64,000 nucleotides of DNA, taken from contig NZ_CP114200.1 of NCBI RefSeq assembly GCF_029392895.1, positions 7,880,501 to 7,944,500 of the forward strand, read 5' to 3'. Positions 8,248 to 18,337 of this stretch are shown here, in pieces. A program made the translations under genes and the position numbers. Under the pieces are notes generated by a model. It was not told the origin of the DNA and did no database searches. It saw only the letters and a program-made list of their open reading frames with translations. The stretch comes from Streptomyces sp. 71268. Its GTDB lineage: Bacteria; Actinomycetota; Actinomycetes; Streptomycetales; Streptomycetaceae. Each line of letters opens with the position of its first letter. The first letter of the stretch is position 1.

Positions 8248-9469
8248 GCTTCAGCGCCTCTCGTGGCGTCTGCTCACCCGTCAGCGCCAACTGGACGGCG
8301 GTGTAGATACCGGTCGCCGCCCTGGGCCACCTGACGCCCAGTTCGCCGGTACGGGACCGGGCTTTCTCGACGCTCTCGACGAAGGCCGCCATCGACGGGA
8401 CCCGCTGGGCGTACCGGGCGGCCACCACGGCACGGGACGGCACGGTGAACCTCTGCTCGGCCTGGGCGAGCATGTTCGCGGAGTCGTTCAGACAGGCGAC
8501 CACCCGCGCCGCCTTCTCCCGCTTCGCCGCGGAGGCGCTCCGCGGAACGGTCCACACCTCGCCGCCGAGCGGGGTGACAGGGGCCTGCCCCGCCCGGGGA
8601 ACGGGCACGGGGGCCACCCCCCAGCGCAGGTTCTCGGCCTCGTTCATGGCCGGGATGCGCCAGGGACCGTTGATCATCATGGCTGTCTTGCCGGCGACGA
8701 ACTGGTCGTGGAGGTCGGCCTGGTTCCAGTTCAGCACCGACCTCGACATCGATCCGCTCTCGACCAGGTCGGCCCACAGCTGGAGTGCCTGCGCGGCCTG
8801 CGGGGTGTCCAGGCGTCGCTCGTCCCCGCCGTTGGACCACAGGAAGGGCAGGAACTGCCAGCTCCCCTCGAAGGTGGCGTTCGCGTCGACCGCCATGCCG
8901 TAGCGACCAGGGCGGGTCAGCTTGGCCGCCGCCGCCCTGAGCTGCTCCCAGGTTCTGGGCACCGCGACACCGGCCTCGGCGAGCATGTCCTTGTTGTAGA
9001 CGAGCGCGACCGTGCTGACCGTGGGCGCCAGCCCGTACACCTTCCCCTCGTACGTGCCGGCCGAGAGGATGCCCTCGGCGAAGCCGCTGGAGTCGACGCC
9101 GTACTGGTCCAGTGGGGTCAGCGCGCCGGTCCGCGCGATCTGCTGCAGGTCCGCGTTGTCCAGCATCAGCAGGTCGGGGAGCGTACGGGACGACGCCTGT
9201 CGCAGGACCTTGGGGACGAGCGACGGCCCGGGAACGCTTGAGTGCTCGACCTTCACGCCGACGGTCCTGCCGCACTCGCTGAGCCGCTCGCTCCACTGGG
9301 CGTGTTCGACTTCGTCGGTGTAGTAGTCGAGTGCGGTGATGGATGTGACCTTGCCCGTGGCGGACCCGTTACCTGTTCCGTCACCGCATCCGCTGGCGGC
9401 CAGGGCCAAGGCGACGGTTGCGAGGAGGGCGGTGAGCCGCCGTGCCGGCGGTCTGACCGGAAAGATCAT
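8219..9469 (-). CDS. Carbohydrate ABC importer substrate-binding lipoprotein
   Basis: A 416-residue extracellular solute-binding protein (family 1). A signal peptide with Arg9-Arg10-Arg11-type charge, a hydrophobic core and lipobox LAASGC puts the lipidated Cys at residue 28. The mature part has MLDNADLQQIARTGALTPLD, TVSTVALVYNKDMLAEAGV and TAMMINGPWRIPAM, all classical for family 1 sugar binders. ATG 9469 is chosen because it directly precedes the signal peptide; the upstream extension is not protein-like. It is the first gene of the importer operon; its promoter should lie in the 634-base gap upstream. Confidence 0.9.
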   Translation of the reverse strand: MIFPVRPPARRLTALLATVALALAASGCGDGTGNGSATGKVTSITALDYYTDEVEHAQWSERLSECGRTVGVKVEHSSVPGPSLVPKVLRQASSRTLPDLLMLDNADLQQIARTGALTPLDQYGVDSSGFAEGILSAGTYEGKVYGLAPTVSTVALVYNKDMLAEAGVAVPRTWEQLRAAAAKLTRPGRYGMAVDANATFEGSWQFLPFLWSNGGDERRLDTPQAAQALQLWADLVESGSMSRSVLNWNQADLHDQFVAGKTAMMINGPWRIPAMNEAENLRWGVAPVPVPRAGQAPVTPLGGEVWTVPRSASAAKREKAARVVACLNDSANMLAQAEQRFTVPSRAVVAARYAQRVPSMAAFVESVEKARSRTGELGVRWPRAATGIYTAVQLALTGEQTPREALKRAQRIATSS

Positions 9470-10103
9470 GGTGGGGCCTGTTTCCGAGCGACGTGCGTGA
9501 CCTGCGAATCCGTTGTTTCCGTCTCGGGGGCTGATGGCGAGATCCTGATCCCGGGACAACTCGGTCAGACTAAGCGCACGAGAGGAGGCCTCCGCGCCCG
9601 GGTCGGTCACAGAACGGACCGCGGCGGTGTCTGGCCGTGAACGGCGAGCCCCGCGCTCGCCCGGACAGCGGCCCCGCGAAGCCGGATACCGCGAGCCCGT
9701 CACGCCGGCCGGCGTCCGACAGGCGCTCGGGGAGCCAGGCCAGCCGTGCGGACAGGAGGCACCTCGTCCGACGAACGGTGCTGTTTCGCAGGTGAAGTAC
9801 CATGGCCCGCTGTGGCGCCACTCACCTGGTCCTCCGCGTTCCGGCTCCTCCCAGCCGCGCACTCGGCATCACTTTCCGGGCCGACCTCGCCCGTCTGGTG
9901 GTCGCCCGCGAACGCGCGGGGTGACTGGCTCGTGTGCCACGCCACCCTCGCGGGCGGCCGGACCCGTGTGATGCGCGCGTCCGACCGCCCACCGGCGGGG
10001 CCGCCGCTTCGGGGGAGGAGGACCGCTACCGACGGGTGCGGTCATCCGGCGACACGGGGTGGGCCCGGCTCCGACGGACGGTGCGGGTTGGAAAGGTGCA
10101 TGA
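9470..10103. other. Divergent regulatory region, sugar operon / LuxR gene
   Basis: A 634-base gap between divergently transcribed genes with no believable gene. On the minus strand two copies of GGAAACA lie close to the sugar operon (near 9480 and 9510) and could belong to a repressor site. A 7-base-pair hairpin (GGCGAGC/GCTCGCC, 9643-9661) is present. GAAAGG at 10091-10096 is the ribosome site of the LuxR gene. No LacI-type regulator gene is adjacent. Confidence 0.4.
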
Positions 10104-12866
10104 GTGGTGGGGTCGGGCGAATCGCTGACCCGTAGCGGCCTGCGTGGCCGAGAGGCCGAACTCGCGGAACTGCGCACCCTGATCACCGAGGTGCCCCGCA
10201 CCGGGAGCGGCGCGTTGGCCCTGATCCAGGGGGAGCCGGGCATCGGCAAGACCACGCTGCTCGCCGAGGCCGTCACCACGGCCAGGGCGGCGGGATTCTC
10301 CGTCGGCCTCGGCAAGGCCGACGAACTGCACCACATCGTGCCCCTCTCCTCGTTGGCGGCCTCCCTCCTGCACGGCGAACAGCCGCTGCTCTCCGGCGAC
10401 GCCTTCGCCGATCTCACGCGGAACCAGGACCAGCGGATCTGGCTGGTGGAGCGGCTCGCGGAGGCGATCGAAGCCAGAGCATGCGGCGCGCCGGTCCTGA
10501 TCGGTCTGGACGACGTGCAGTGGGCCGACCCGCTCAGCCGGTTCGCCCTGAGACAGCTCCCGGCACGACTGCGGACCTCGCCGGTGCTGTGGCTGCTGGC
10601 TGGACGACCGGACCCCGCCGGCCCGGCGGAGGACATCCTCGCGGCCGCGGCCGAAGCGCTGGCGACGGTCACCGTGCCCCTGGGACCGCTGTCCGGCGCG
10701 GCCATCCGTCAACTGACCGATGACACCCTGGGGGCAGCCGTCGACGAGCGGGTACGGGACCTGCTCGACGGGGCCGGCGGGAACCCCTTCCTCGCGGTCG
10801 AGATGCTCGCGGGACTGGGGGCCGCCGAGACGTCGGGCGATCTCGTACCCTCCACGCTCGTGGTGGGCGTGCGCGGCAGGCTCAGATCCCTGCGACCCGA
10901 CACCCTGCGCTTCCTGCGGATGGGAGCCGTGCTCGGGCGCAGGTTCAGCCTCCACGACGCCGCCGCGTTGTGCGGCCAGCCGCCCGCCACGTTGATCCCG
11001 GCGCTGGAGGAGGCGATGTGTGCCGGGCTTCTGGACGACGACGGTGACGACCTCGTCTTCCGCCATGACCTGCTGCGCCAGGCCGTCTACGTCGACATCA
11101 CACCCTCAGCCCGGAAGGTCCTGCACCGGGAGGCCGCCAGCCACCTCGTGGCCGCGGGCGGCCGGCCGATCGACGCGGTGCCGCACATCCTCAGGGGCGC
11201 CGAGGTCGGAGACGTGGAATGCGTGGCGCTGCTGCGGCGAGCAGCCGAGGACGTGCTGCCGGTCACGCCGGGGCTGGCGGCCGACCTGATGACGCGTGCC
11301 CTGGAACTGGTGCCGCCCGCCTCGCCGCTGCGGTTCGAGGTGGGTGAGCAGGCGATCCGCTACCTGACCCAGGCCGGCAGGAGTCGGGAAGCGCTGTCGA
11401 CCGGCGATCGGCTGCTGGCCTGCCGACCGCCGCTGGACGTCTTCAGCCGGTTGCAGGCCGCCCTCGGCGGGGCGCTGTGGAACATGGACCTCGCCGAGGA
11501 GCTGCGCCGCCGGACCGAATCGGCCCTCGCCGTCGAAGGCGCGGCCCCGGAGGCGGCGGCGAGGCTGGCCGCCCTGCGGGCGCTGGCCCTGTCCCGGGGA
11601 CATGACCTCGTCGCGGCGCGTGAGGCCGGCGAGACCGCACTGCGGGCCGCCACCGCGATCGGTGACCGGGAGGCACACGTCCTGGCCCTGTCCGGGCTCG
11701 GTGAGATCGCGCAGAACGCGGGGGAGAACGCCGTCGCGCTGGAGCACTTCGCCAGGCTCAGCACCATCGAACCCGCTTTCCTGCCCGAAGAGATCGTCGC
11801 GCACCTGCACATGGACGACTTCGCCTCCGGCGACCGGCTGCTCCTGCGGGCGGCGGACAACGCCGGTAAGACGCGTCAGGCGATGTTGCTCTGGGCACAG
11901 GGCCAGCACGATCTGGGGCTGGGCCGGCTCGACGACGCCGACGCCGGCTTCGCCACCATGGAGCGCCTGGAGGACGACGTACACGTCCCCGTCCAGCAGG
12001 TGAACGCCCGCGTGATCCGCTCCCGGATCGCCCTGCTGCGCGGCGACCGGGACGCGGCCCGGGAGCACCTGGTCGCGGCGCGGAGAAGGCTGGCGGCCAA
12101 ACCGAACCCGGGCAACACGGCCGCGGTGCGCTTCCTGGAGGCCGTCCACGCCGAGGCCGACGGGGACACCGAACTCGCCGTCGACAAGATCCGACAGGTG
12201 CAGCAGCAAGGTGTCCTCATGCGCTGGCGGCTGTTGCGCGACTGGGTCGACACCGCGATACGCATGGCCCTGCGCGGAGCGGACCACGAACTCGCCGAGG
12301 ACCTGGCCTCACAGGCGCGGACACACGCCGCGCGCAACCCCACCGTGCCGACCGCCACGGGCATCGCGGCGCAGGCCCTCGGGCTCGTCACAAACGATCT
12401 CGCCCTGCTGGAGGAATCGGTGGCACTGCTCGCGGCGAGCCCGCGCCCGCTGGTCCGGGCCGCCGCCGACGCCGACCTCGGACAGGCACTCCTGGCGGCG
12501 GGGCACAGACCCCAGGCGGTGGCCGCCCTGACGCGGGCCCGTGCCGTGTTCGCCGAGTCAGGCGCCCACGCCGTGGCGGCCCGCCTGCAGCGCGACCTGG
12601 ATGGTGCGGGGGCCGGCGGCGGCCGGGTGGTGGCCAGGCAGCGCCCCGTCCAGGGATGGGGCGCCCTCACGGCCTCGGAGCAGAAGGTCGCGCGTTTGGT
12701 CGCCGACGGCCACACCAACCGGTCGGCCGCCGATCTGCTCTTCGTCTCCCCACACACCGTCAACACGCACCTGACCTCCGCCTTCCGCAAGCTGGGGGTG
12801 AACTCCCGGGTCCAGCTCGCCAACCTGGTCACGGCCCTGCCCGACACCGAGCGAACCGGTGAGTGA
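10104..12866 (+). CDS. Large ATP-binding LuxR-family regulator (LAL type)
   Basis: A 920-residue regulator. The Walker A motif GEPGIGKT is at residues 43-50, followed by a Walker B-like VLIGLDDVQWAD near residue 130, giving an AAA/NB-ARC-like signalling ATPase. The centre is helical and TPR-like. The C-terminus (about 852-912) is a LuxR/GerE helix-turn-helix: LTASEQKVARLVADGHTNRS followed by SPHTVNTHL. GTG at 10104 fits GAAAGG 7 bases upstream; an ATG at 10100 opens only an 11-codon frame. LAL regulators often activate sugar-catabolic or antibiotic operons, and this one is divergent from the sugar importer, so regulating it is plausible but unproven. Confidence 0.92.
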   Translation: MVGSGESLTRSGLRGREAELAELRTLITEVPRTGSGALALIQGEPGIGKTTLLAEAVTTARAAGFSVGLGKADELHHIVPLSSLAASLLHGEQPLLSGDAFADLTRNQDQRIWLVERLAEAIEARACGAPVLIGLDDVQWADPLSRFALRQLPARLRTSPVLWLLAGRPDPAGPAEDILAAAAEALATVTVPLGPLSGAAIRQLTDDTLGAAVDERVRDLLDGAGGNPFLAVEMLAGLGAAETSGDLVPSTLVVGVRGRLRSLRPDTLRFLRMGAVLGRRFSLHDAAALCGQPPATLIPALEEAMCAGLLDDDGDDLVFRHDLLRQAVYVDITPSARKVLHREAASHLVAAGGRPIDAVPHILRGAEVGDVECVALLRRAAEDVLPVTPGLAADLMTRALELVPPASPLRFEVGEQAIRYLTQAGRSREALSTGDRLLACRPPLDVFSRLQAALGGALWNMDLAEELRRRTESALAVEGAAPEAAARLAALRALALSRGHDLVAAREAGETALRAATAIGDREAHVLALSGLGEIAQNAGENAVALEHFARLSTIEPAFLPEEIVAHLHMDDFASGDRLLLRAADNAGKTRQAMLLWAQGQHDLGLGRLDDADAGFATMERLEDDVHVPVQQVNARVIRSRIALLRGDRDAAREHLVAARRRLAAKPNPGNTAAVRFLEAVHAEADGDTELAVDKIRQVQQQGVLMRWRLLRDWVDTAIRMALRGADHELAEDLASQARTHAARNPTVPTATGIAAQALGLVTNDLALLEESVALLAASPRPLVRAAADADLGQALLAAGHRPQAVAALTRARAVFAESGAHAVAARLQRDLDGAGAGGGRVVARQRPVQGWGALTASEQKVARLVADGHTNRSAADLLFVSPHTVNTHLTSAFRKLGVNSRVQLANLVTALPDTERTGE

Positions 12867-12943
12867 TTGGTACGTTCACGCGATGCCTCTCCGCGCCCGG
12901 ACCCACTTGGCTGGGTCGGCGAACCCACTAGGAGGGCACCGCC

Positions 12944-13708
12944 ATGCCATCGATCTCCCCACCGCCCACCATCGTGCTCGTGCACGGGGCGTTCACCGAT
13001 GCCTCGTCCTGGGCGGGGGTCATCAGCCTCCTGCACGCCACGGGTTCCACCGTGCGCGCCCCGGCGAACCCGCTGCGCGACCTCGCCCATGACGCCGCCT
13101 CCCTCAGGAACGTGGTGCGCGATATCGATGCCCCTGTCGTGCTGGTGGGCCACGGCTACGGCGGCGCGGTCATCACGCACGCCGCCACCGACGCCGACAA
13201 CGTCGTGGCGCTGTGCTATGTCGCGGCGTTCGGCCTCGACATCGGCGAGTGCGTCCTGGACATCACGAGCCGGTTTCCGCCCACGCCGGCGGCCGACGCG
13301 ACGTGCGCCGTCGACTTCCCGGCCCACCTTCCCGGCGGCCCGGACAGCGAGCTCCACATCAGCGAGGGGCGGTTCCCCCAGGTGTACGCCGCCGATCTGC
13401 CGCTCCACGTGCGGAACGTGATGTCCGTGGCCCAGCGCCCGATCGCCCACCGCGCGCTGACCAGCAGATCCGGCCCGCCGGCATGGGCCTCCAAACCGTC
13501 CTGGTACGCCATCGCGACCGCCGACCGGATGCTCAGCCCCACCGCTCAGCGCTTCATGGCACAACGCATGGCGGCCACCGAACACGTGCTGGACGGCTCA
13601 CACGCCGTCGCCCTGTCGCGGCCCGACGCCGTGGTCGCGATGATCCGGGAAGCCGCCGAACAGAGCACGGGCCGCGGCGACGGCTACCCGTCGCGGCAGC
13701 CCTTGTGA
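12944..13708 (+). CDS. Alpha/beta hydrolase lacking the nucleophile serine
   Basis: A 254-residue protein of the EstC/salicylate-esterase-like alpha/beta hydrolase group. The oxyanion strand IVLVHGAFTDASSW and nucleophile elbow VGHGYGGA are clear, but the elbow residue 71 is Gly (codon GGC, 13154-13156) where active relatives have Ser (GHSYGG). The Asp (ATADRMLSP) and His (LDGSHAVALSRP) positions look intact. Either a degenerate enzyme, a ligand-binding homologue, or a sequencing error of one base. Start ATG 12944 has AGGAGG at 12931-12936. It is 77 bases after the LuxR gene and may be its target. Confidence 0.88.
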   Translation: MPSISPPPTIVLVHGAFTDASSWAGVISLLHATGSTVRAPANPLRDLAHDAASLRNVVRDIDAPVVLVGHGYGGAVITHAATDADNVVALCYVAAFGLDIGECVLDITSRFPPTPAADATCAVDFPAHLPGGPDSELHISEGRFPQVYAADLPLHVRNVMSVAQRPIAHRALTSRSGPPAWASKPSWYAIATADRMLSPTAQRFMAQRMAATEHVLDGSHAVALSRPDAVVAMIREAAEQSTGRGDGYPSRQPL

Positions 13709-13756
13709 GCGGGGGGAAAGAGGTGACCACACACCTCCGCGCGGAGCCCTGACCAA

Positions 13757-13778
13757 CGACGGCGTTACGTCGCCGTCG
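13757..13778. terminator. Hairpin after alpha/beta hydrolase
   Basis: An 8-base-pair perfect stem (CGACGGCG 13757-13764, CGCCGTCG 13771-13778) with loop TTACGT, 49 bases after the hydrolase stop. Modest strength. Confidence 0.4.
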
Positions 13779-13976
13779 GCGCACCGCTGGGGTCCCACGC
13801 GGCGGAGCCCTCAGGCGGGGGCCACTTCGTCCGGCGTCCCTGATCTAGCGGATTCACGCGATGTGCCGGCCCGAGCCGGCTGGCACGGTGTTCTGGAAGC
13901 ACACCGGGTCTCGGTCACCAGGCCGTCGGGTGACCGGTGCCGAACCGCCTGTTGATCAGGATGTCAAGGGAGTCAG

Positions 13977-14951
13977 ATGTCCACCGTCCTTTCCACCGCG
14001 TCGCTGTCCGCGGCCGACCGCATGGAGCGCTGGCATGAAGCGGTGTCCCGGACGTTCATACCGCTCGACGTCAAAACTCTGGAGGAGGACCCGTCGCCGG
14101 GAAGCATCGTCACCTACCAGTGGGGTGCCACGCAGGTGTCGCACGTCCAGGCCGGGCCCCAGGAGGTGACGCGCAGCAAGCGCCTGATCGCCCGGGACGG
14201 AAAAGAATTCGTCATCCTCACCGTTCAGCGCAGGGGCAGCGCCGTCAAGGAGCAGGACGGGAGACAGTGCCTGATACAGCCGGGGGACTTCTCCGTTTCT
14301 GATTCGTCCCGGGTGTTCAGGAAGAAGGTGCGGGGCGAGTTCTGCTTCACCTCCTTTCAGTTCCCGCGCAAGGAGCTCCGCGTGCGGGACGAGGACCTGC
14401 GGACGCTGACCGCGAGAGCGTTCTCGGGTAGCGACGGAAGTGCCGCACTGGTGGCGACCTACTTCTCGTCCATGGCGCGCGAAGCAGCGGGGTTCGACGA
14501 CTGCGTGGGCCGTCAGGCTGTCGCCACCGGGCTCGACCTGCTGGCACTGCTCATCGACGAGCGCAGCGGCCGCTACAGGCCCCAGACGCCCGATACCGCG
14601 GCGGCCATGATGGTGCGGGTGAAGGACCACATCCTGCGCAACCTCTCCAACCCGGACCTGTCACCCACCGCGATCGCCGCCGCCCACTTCATCTCGGTGC
14701 GCTACCTGCACAAGTTGTTCCAGTCGGAGGGGACCACCGCCGGGGAGTGGGTCAGGATGCAGCGCCTAGAGCGGTGCCGTCGGGACCTTCTTCGCTCCCC
14801 GGCCCAGGGACCCGGGGTGGCGGCCGTCGCCCGACGCTGGGGTTTCGTGAGCCCCAGCCACTTCAGTCGTGTCTTCCGTGCCGCTTACGGTGTGTCTCCC
14901 CGCGATTGGCAACTGCACGGCCTGTCCGACGAGCGGCGCCCGGCTGAGTGA
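13977..14951 (+). CDS. AraC family transcriptional regulator
   Basis: A 324-residue regulator with an N-terminal AraC-type ligand/dimer domain (about 1-190, including FVILTVQRRGSAVKEQDGRQ and CLIQPGDFSVSDSSRVF) and a C-terminal double helix-turn-helix (about 215-315): the first helix pair in LSPTAIAAAHFISVRYLHKLFQ, the second in VAAVARRWGFVSPSHFSRVFR, ending in the usual YGVSPRDW. ATG 13977 has AAGGGAG upstream. Close to the NocR/'AraC-binding-like' group of actinomycetes. It converges on the FMN reductase/monooxygenase operon, which is a candidate target (inference). Confidence 0.9.
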   Translation: MSTVLSTASLSAADRMERWHEAVSRTFIPLDVKTLEEDPSPGSIVTYQWGATQVSHVQAGPQEVTRSKRLIARDGKEFVILTVQRRGSAVKEQDGRQCLIQPGDFSVSDSSRVFRKKVRGEFCFTSFQFPRKELRVRDEDLRTLTARAFSGSDGSAALVATYFSSMAREAAGFDDCVGRQAVATGLDLLALLIDERSGRYRPQTPDTAAAMMVRVKDHILRNLSNPDLSPTAIAAAHFISVRYLHKLFQSEGTTAGEWVRMQRLERCRRDLLRSPAQGPGVAAVARRWGFVSPSHFSRVFRAAYGVSPRDWQLHGLSDERRPAE

Positions 14952-14995
14952 GGGCTCCGCGTCGTCAGGCTGGTGGCGCGGCGGGGCCAACGGAT

Positions 14996-15050
14996 GTGCG
15001 CGCCCCACGGCCCGGTCCGGCTCGGTCGAACCGGGCCGTGGGGCGCGCAC
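14996..15050. terminator. Strong bidirectional hairpin terminator
   Basis: A perfect 21-base-pair stem: left arm 14996-15016 (GTGCGCGCCCCACGG...), right arm 15030-15050, loop 13 bases. It sits between the convergent AraC gene (ends 14951) and the FMN reductase gene (ends 15064), so it can stop transcription from both sides. Confidence 0.85.
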
Positions 15051-15072
15051 GGCCCGGTCCGGCTCAGTCGAA
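15007..15072. repeat. 24 bp direct repeat covering a stop codon
   Basis: The 24 bases at 15007-15030 recur at 15049-15072 with one mismatch (G/A at the 18th base). The second copy contains the reductase stop codon (TCA, 15064-15066 on the plus strand); the first copy lies inside the terminator hairpin. The repeat looks like a local duplication of the gene's 3' end. Confidence 0.8.
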
Positions 15073-15678
15073 GCGCAGGTCGGAAAGCTGCCGTTCGAGG
15101 GCGGTGATGTCGTCCCGCGGCGTCTCCTGGGCCGGTCGCGCGGCCACCAGGGCGGCCAGCTCGCCGGCCGCCCGCCGGATGCGGGAGGGCAGACCGGTGG
15201 TGTACTCGTCGCCGCCGGTGCCCCAGTCCTCGGACGCCGCGAACACCGTGGTGGGGGCGACCGTGGTGCGCAGGTACGCGAAAAGCGGGCGCAGCGCGTG
15301 TTCGAGGACCAGCGAGTGGCGGGCCGTGCCGCCGGTGGCCGCGATGAGGACCGGCTTGCCGGCCAGGGCGTCCGGGTCGATCAGGTCGAAGAAGGACTTG
15401 AACAGCCCGCTGTAGGAGGCGGTGAACACGGGGGTCACCGCGATCAGCCCGTCAGCGCCCGTCACCGCGTCGATGGCGGTGGCCAGTTGGGGCGGGGGGA
15501 AGCCGGTCACGAGGTTGTTGGCGACGGCGACGGCCAGGCCCCGCAACTCGATGACCTCCGTCTCCACCTCGTGACCTGAGGCAACGAGAGCGTCGCGGGC
15601 GGACTCGGTGAGACGGTCGGCGAGGAGACGGGTGGAAGAAGGGTTGCTCAGCCCCCCGGAAACGGCGACGATTCTCAT
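15064..15678 (-). CDS. NADPH-dependent FMN reductase (CE1759 family)
   Basis: A 204-residue flavodoxin-like reductase. The phosphate loop is SGGLSNPSSTRLLAD near the N-terminus, and PVFTASYSGLFKSFFDLID plus AATGGTARHSLVLEHALRPLF are characteristic of the CE1759-type FMN reductases. It supplies reduced FMN to a monooxygenase. Its start overlaps the stop of the upstream luciferase-like gene by 4 bases (ATGA), consistent with a two-component flavin monooxygenase. Confidence 0.88.
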   Translation of the reverse strand: MRIVAVSGGLSNPSSTRLLADRLTESARDALVASGHEVETEVIELRGLAVAVANNLVTGFPPPQLATAIDAVTGADGLIAVTPVFTASYSGLFKSFFDLIDPDALAGKPVLIAATGGTARHSLVLEHALRPLFAYLRTTVAPTTVFAASEDWGTGGDEYTTGLPSRIRRAAGELAALVAARPAQETPRDDITALERQLSDLRFD

Positions 15679-16760
15679 GCGGCGGACACCTCCTGGACGG
15701 CCCGCAGCGACGCGTGGGTGGGAGCGTCCGGCACGCCGGCCGGGCGGGCGGCCGCGAACTCCTCACGCAGCACGGGCACCACCTCCTCACCGAGGATGTC
15801 GAGCTGTTCCAAGACGGTCTTCAGGGGCAACCCCGCGTGGTCCATCAGGAACAACTGCCGCTGGTAGTCGCCGACGGTCTCGCGGAACGACAGCGTCCGC
15901 TCGATGACCTGCTGCGGCGAACCCACGGTGAGCGGGGTCTGCTCGGTGAACTCCTCCAGCGACGGCCCGTGTCCGTAGACGGGCGCGTTGTCGAAGTAGG
16001 GGCGGAACTCCCGTACGGCGTCCTGCGAGTTCTTCCGTATGAACGCCTGGCCGCCGAGACCCACGACGGCCTCGTTGGGCAGGCCGTGGCCGTGGAAGGC
16101 GTACCGTCGCCGGTAGAGCTGGACCATCCGCCTGGTGTGGTCGGCGGGCCAGAAGATGTTGTTGTGGAAGAAGCCGTCACCGTAGAAGGCCGCCTGCTCG
16201 GCGATCTCCGGTGAGCGGATGGAGCCGTGCCACACGAACGGCGGCACGCCGTCGAGCGGCCGGGGCGTGGACGTGAACCCTTGCAGGGGGGTACGGAATG
16301 TGCCCTCCCCGTCGACGACGTCTTCCCGCCACAGCCGGCGCAGCAGCGCGTAGTTCTCCTTGGCGAGGTTGATGCCCTGCCGGATGTCCTGCCCGAACCA
16401 GGGGTAGACGGGGCCGGTGTTGCCGCGGCCCATCATCAGGTCGACCCGGCCGTCGGCTAGGTGCTGGAGCATCGCGTAGTCCTCGGCGATCTTCACCGGA
16501 TCGTTGGTGGTGATCAGGGTCGTCGCGGTGGAGAGGATCAGCTTCTCGGTGCGGGCGGCGATGTACCCAAGCATGGTGGTCGGGGACGAGGGCACGAACG
16601 GCGGGTTGTGGTGCTCGCCGGTCGCGAAGACGTCCAGGCCGACCTCCTCCGCCTTCAACGCGATGGCGACCGTCGCCTTGATGCGTTCGCTCTCTGACGG
16701 GGTACGGCCGTTGGTCGGGTCGGGGGTCACGTCCCCGACCGAGAATATTCCGAACTGCAT
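15675..16760 (-). CDS. Luciferase-like flavin-dependent monooxygenase (CE1758 family)
   Basis: A 361-residue LLM-class oxidoreductase. It starts MQFGIFSVGD and shows DVFATGEHH, IAARTEKLILSTATTLI, DYAMLQHLADGRVDLMMGRG and GDGFFHNNIFW, typical of the bacterial luciferase-like TIM barrel. It uses reduced FMN and O2 and is paired with the overlapping FMN reductase gene, as in CE1758/CE1759 pairs. A ribosome site AGAGG precedes the ATG. Oxygenated substrate unknown. Confidence 0.9.
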   Translation of the reverse strand: MQFGIFSVGDVTPDPTNGRTPSESERIKATVAIALKAEEVGLDVFATGEHHNPPFVPSSPTTMLGYIAARTEKLILSTATTLITTNDPVKIAEDYAMLQHLADGRVDLMMGRGNTGPVYPWFGQDIRQGINLAKENYALLRRLWREDVVDGEGTFRTPLQGFTSTPRPLDGVPPFVWHGSIRSPEIAEQAAFYGDGFFHNNIFWPADHTRRMVQLYRRRYAFHGHGLPNEAVVGLGGQAFIRKNSQDAVREFRPYFDNAPVYGHGPSLEEFTEQTPLTVGSPQQVIERTLSFRETVGDYQRQLFLMDHAGLPLKTVLEQLDILGEEVVPVLREEFAAARPAGVPDAPTHASLRAVQEVSAA

Positions 16761-17145
16761 GAGGACCTCTTTATTCAGCGATAAGGGGTTTTCAGAAATG
16801 TAGGCATCAGGGGGGCGACCACCGTGCCTGTGCGCGCAGCGGGACTTGTCCGTCAGTGCCCTACCTGGTCTCAGTGACGACGCCTCGCACCGAGTCTGAT
16901 GGCGGTAATGCTGGGGTGCGCCACTACCCCGTGGCTGATCGTGATCTCGTCAGCGGAACGGGAAAAGGCTTGCTCATTCGCGCCCCGTTCGTTGGCCTCT
17001 CGTGGGTGTTCCCTGTGACATACCCTGGATCGGACGACGCGCGCGCCTTGTTGGAGAGCGCATGAGGTAATTCCCCGTCGTTTCATTCCCGCTTGCTATC
17101 CGGCCCGGGGTGCGCGATGGACGGGGCTGAACAGCCGCGAACGCG
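16761..17145. other. Promoter region of monooxygenase operon, no gene seen
   Basis: About 385 bases upstream of the minus-strand monooxygenase operon. The 50 bases next to the gene (16760-16810) are unusually AT-rich (CTTATCGCTGAATAAAG on the minus strand) and likely hold the promoter. The remainder holds only short unsupported open frames. Confidence 0.4.
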
Positions 17146-17183
17146 CGGGAGCCGGGTCGCCCTCGAAGGCGACCCGGCTCCCG
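17146..17183. terminator. Hairpin terminator after haloperoxidase-type gene
   Basis: A 16-base-pair perfect stem (17146-17161 with 17168-17183, core GGGAGCCGGGTCGCC) and loop CTCGAA, six bases past the stop codon of the minus-strand hydrolase. Confidence 0.8.
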
Positions 17184-17188
17184 TTCGG

Positions 17189-18337
<1,149 letters not shown>

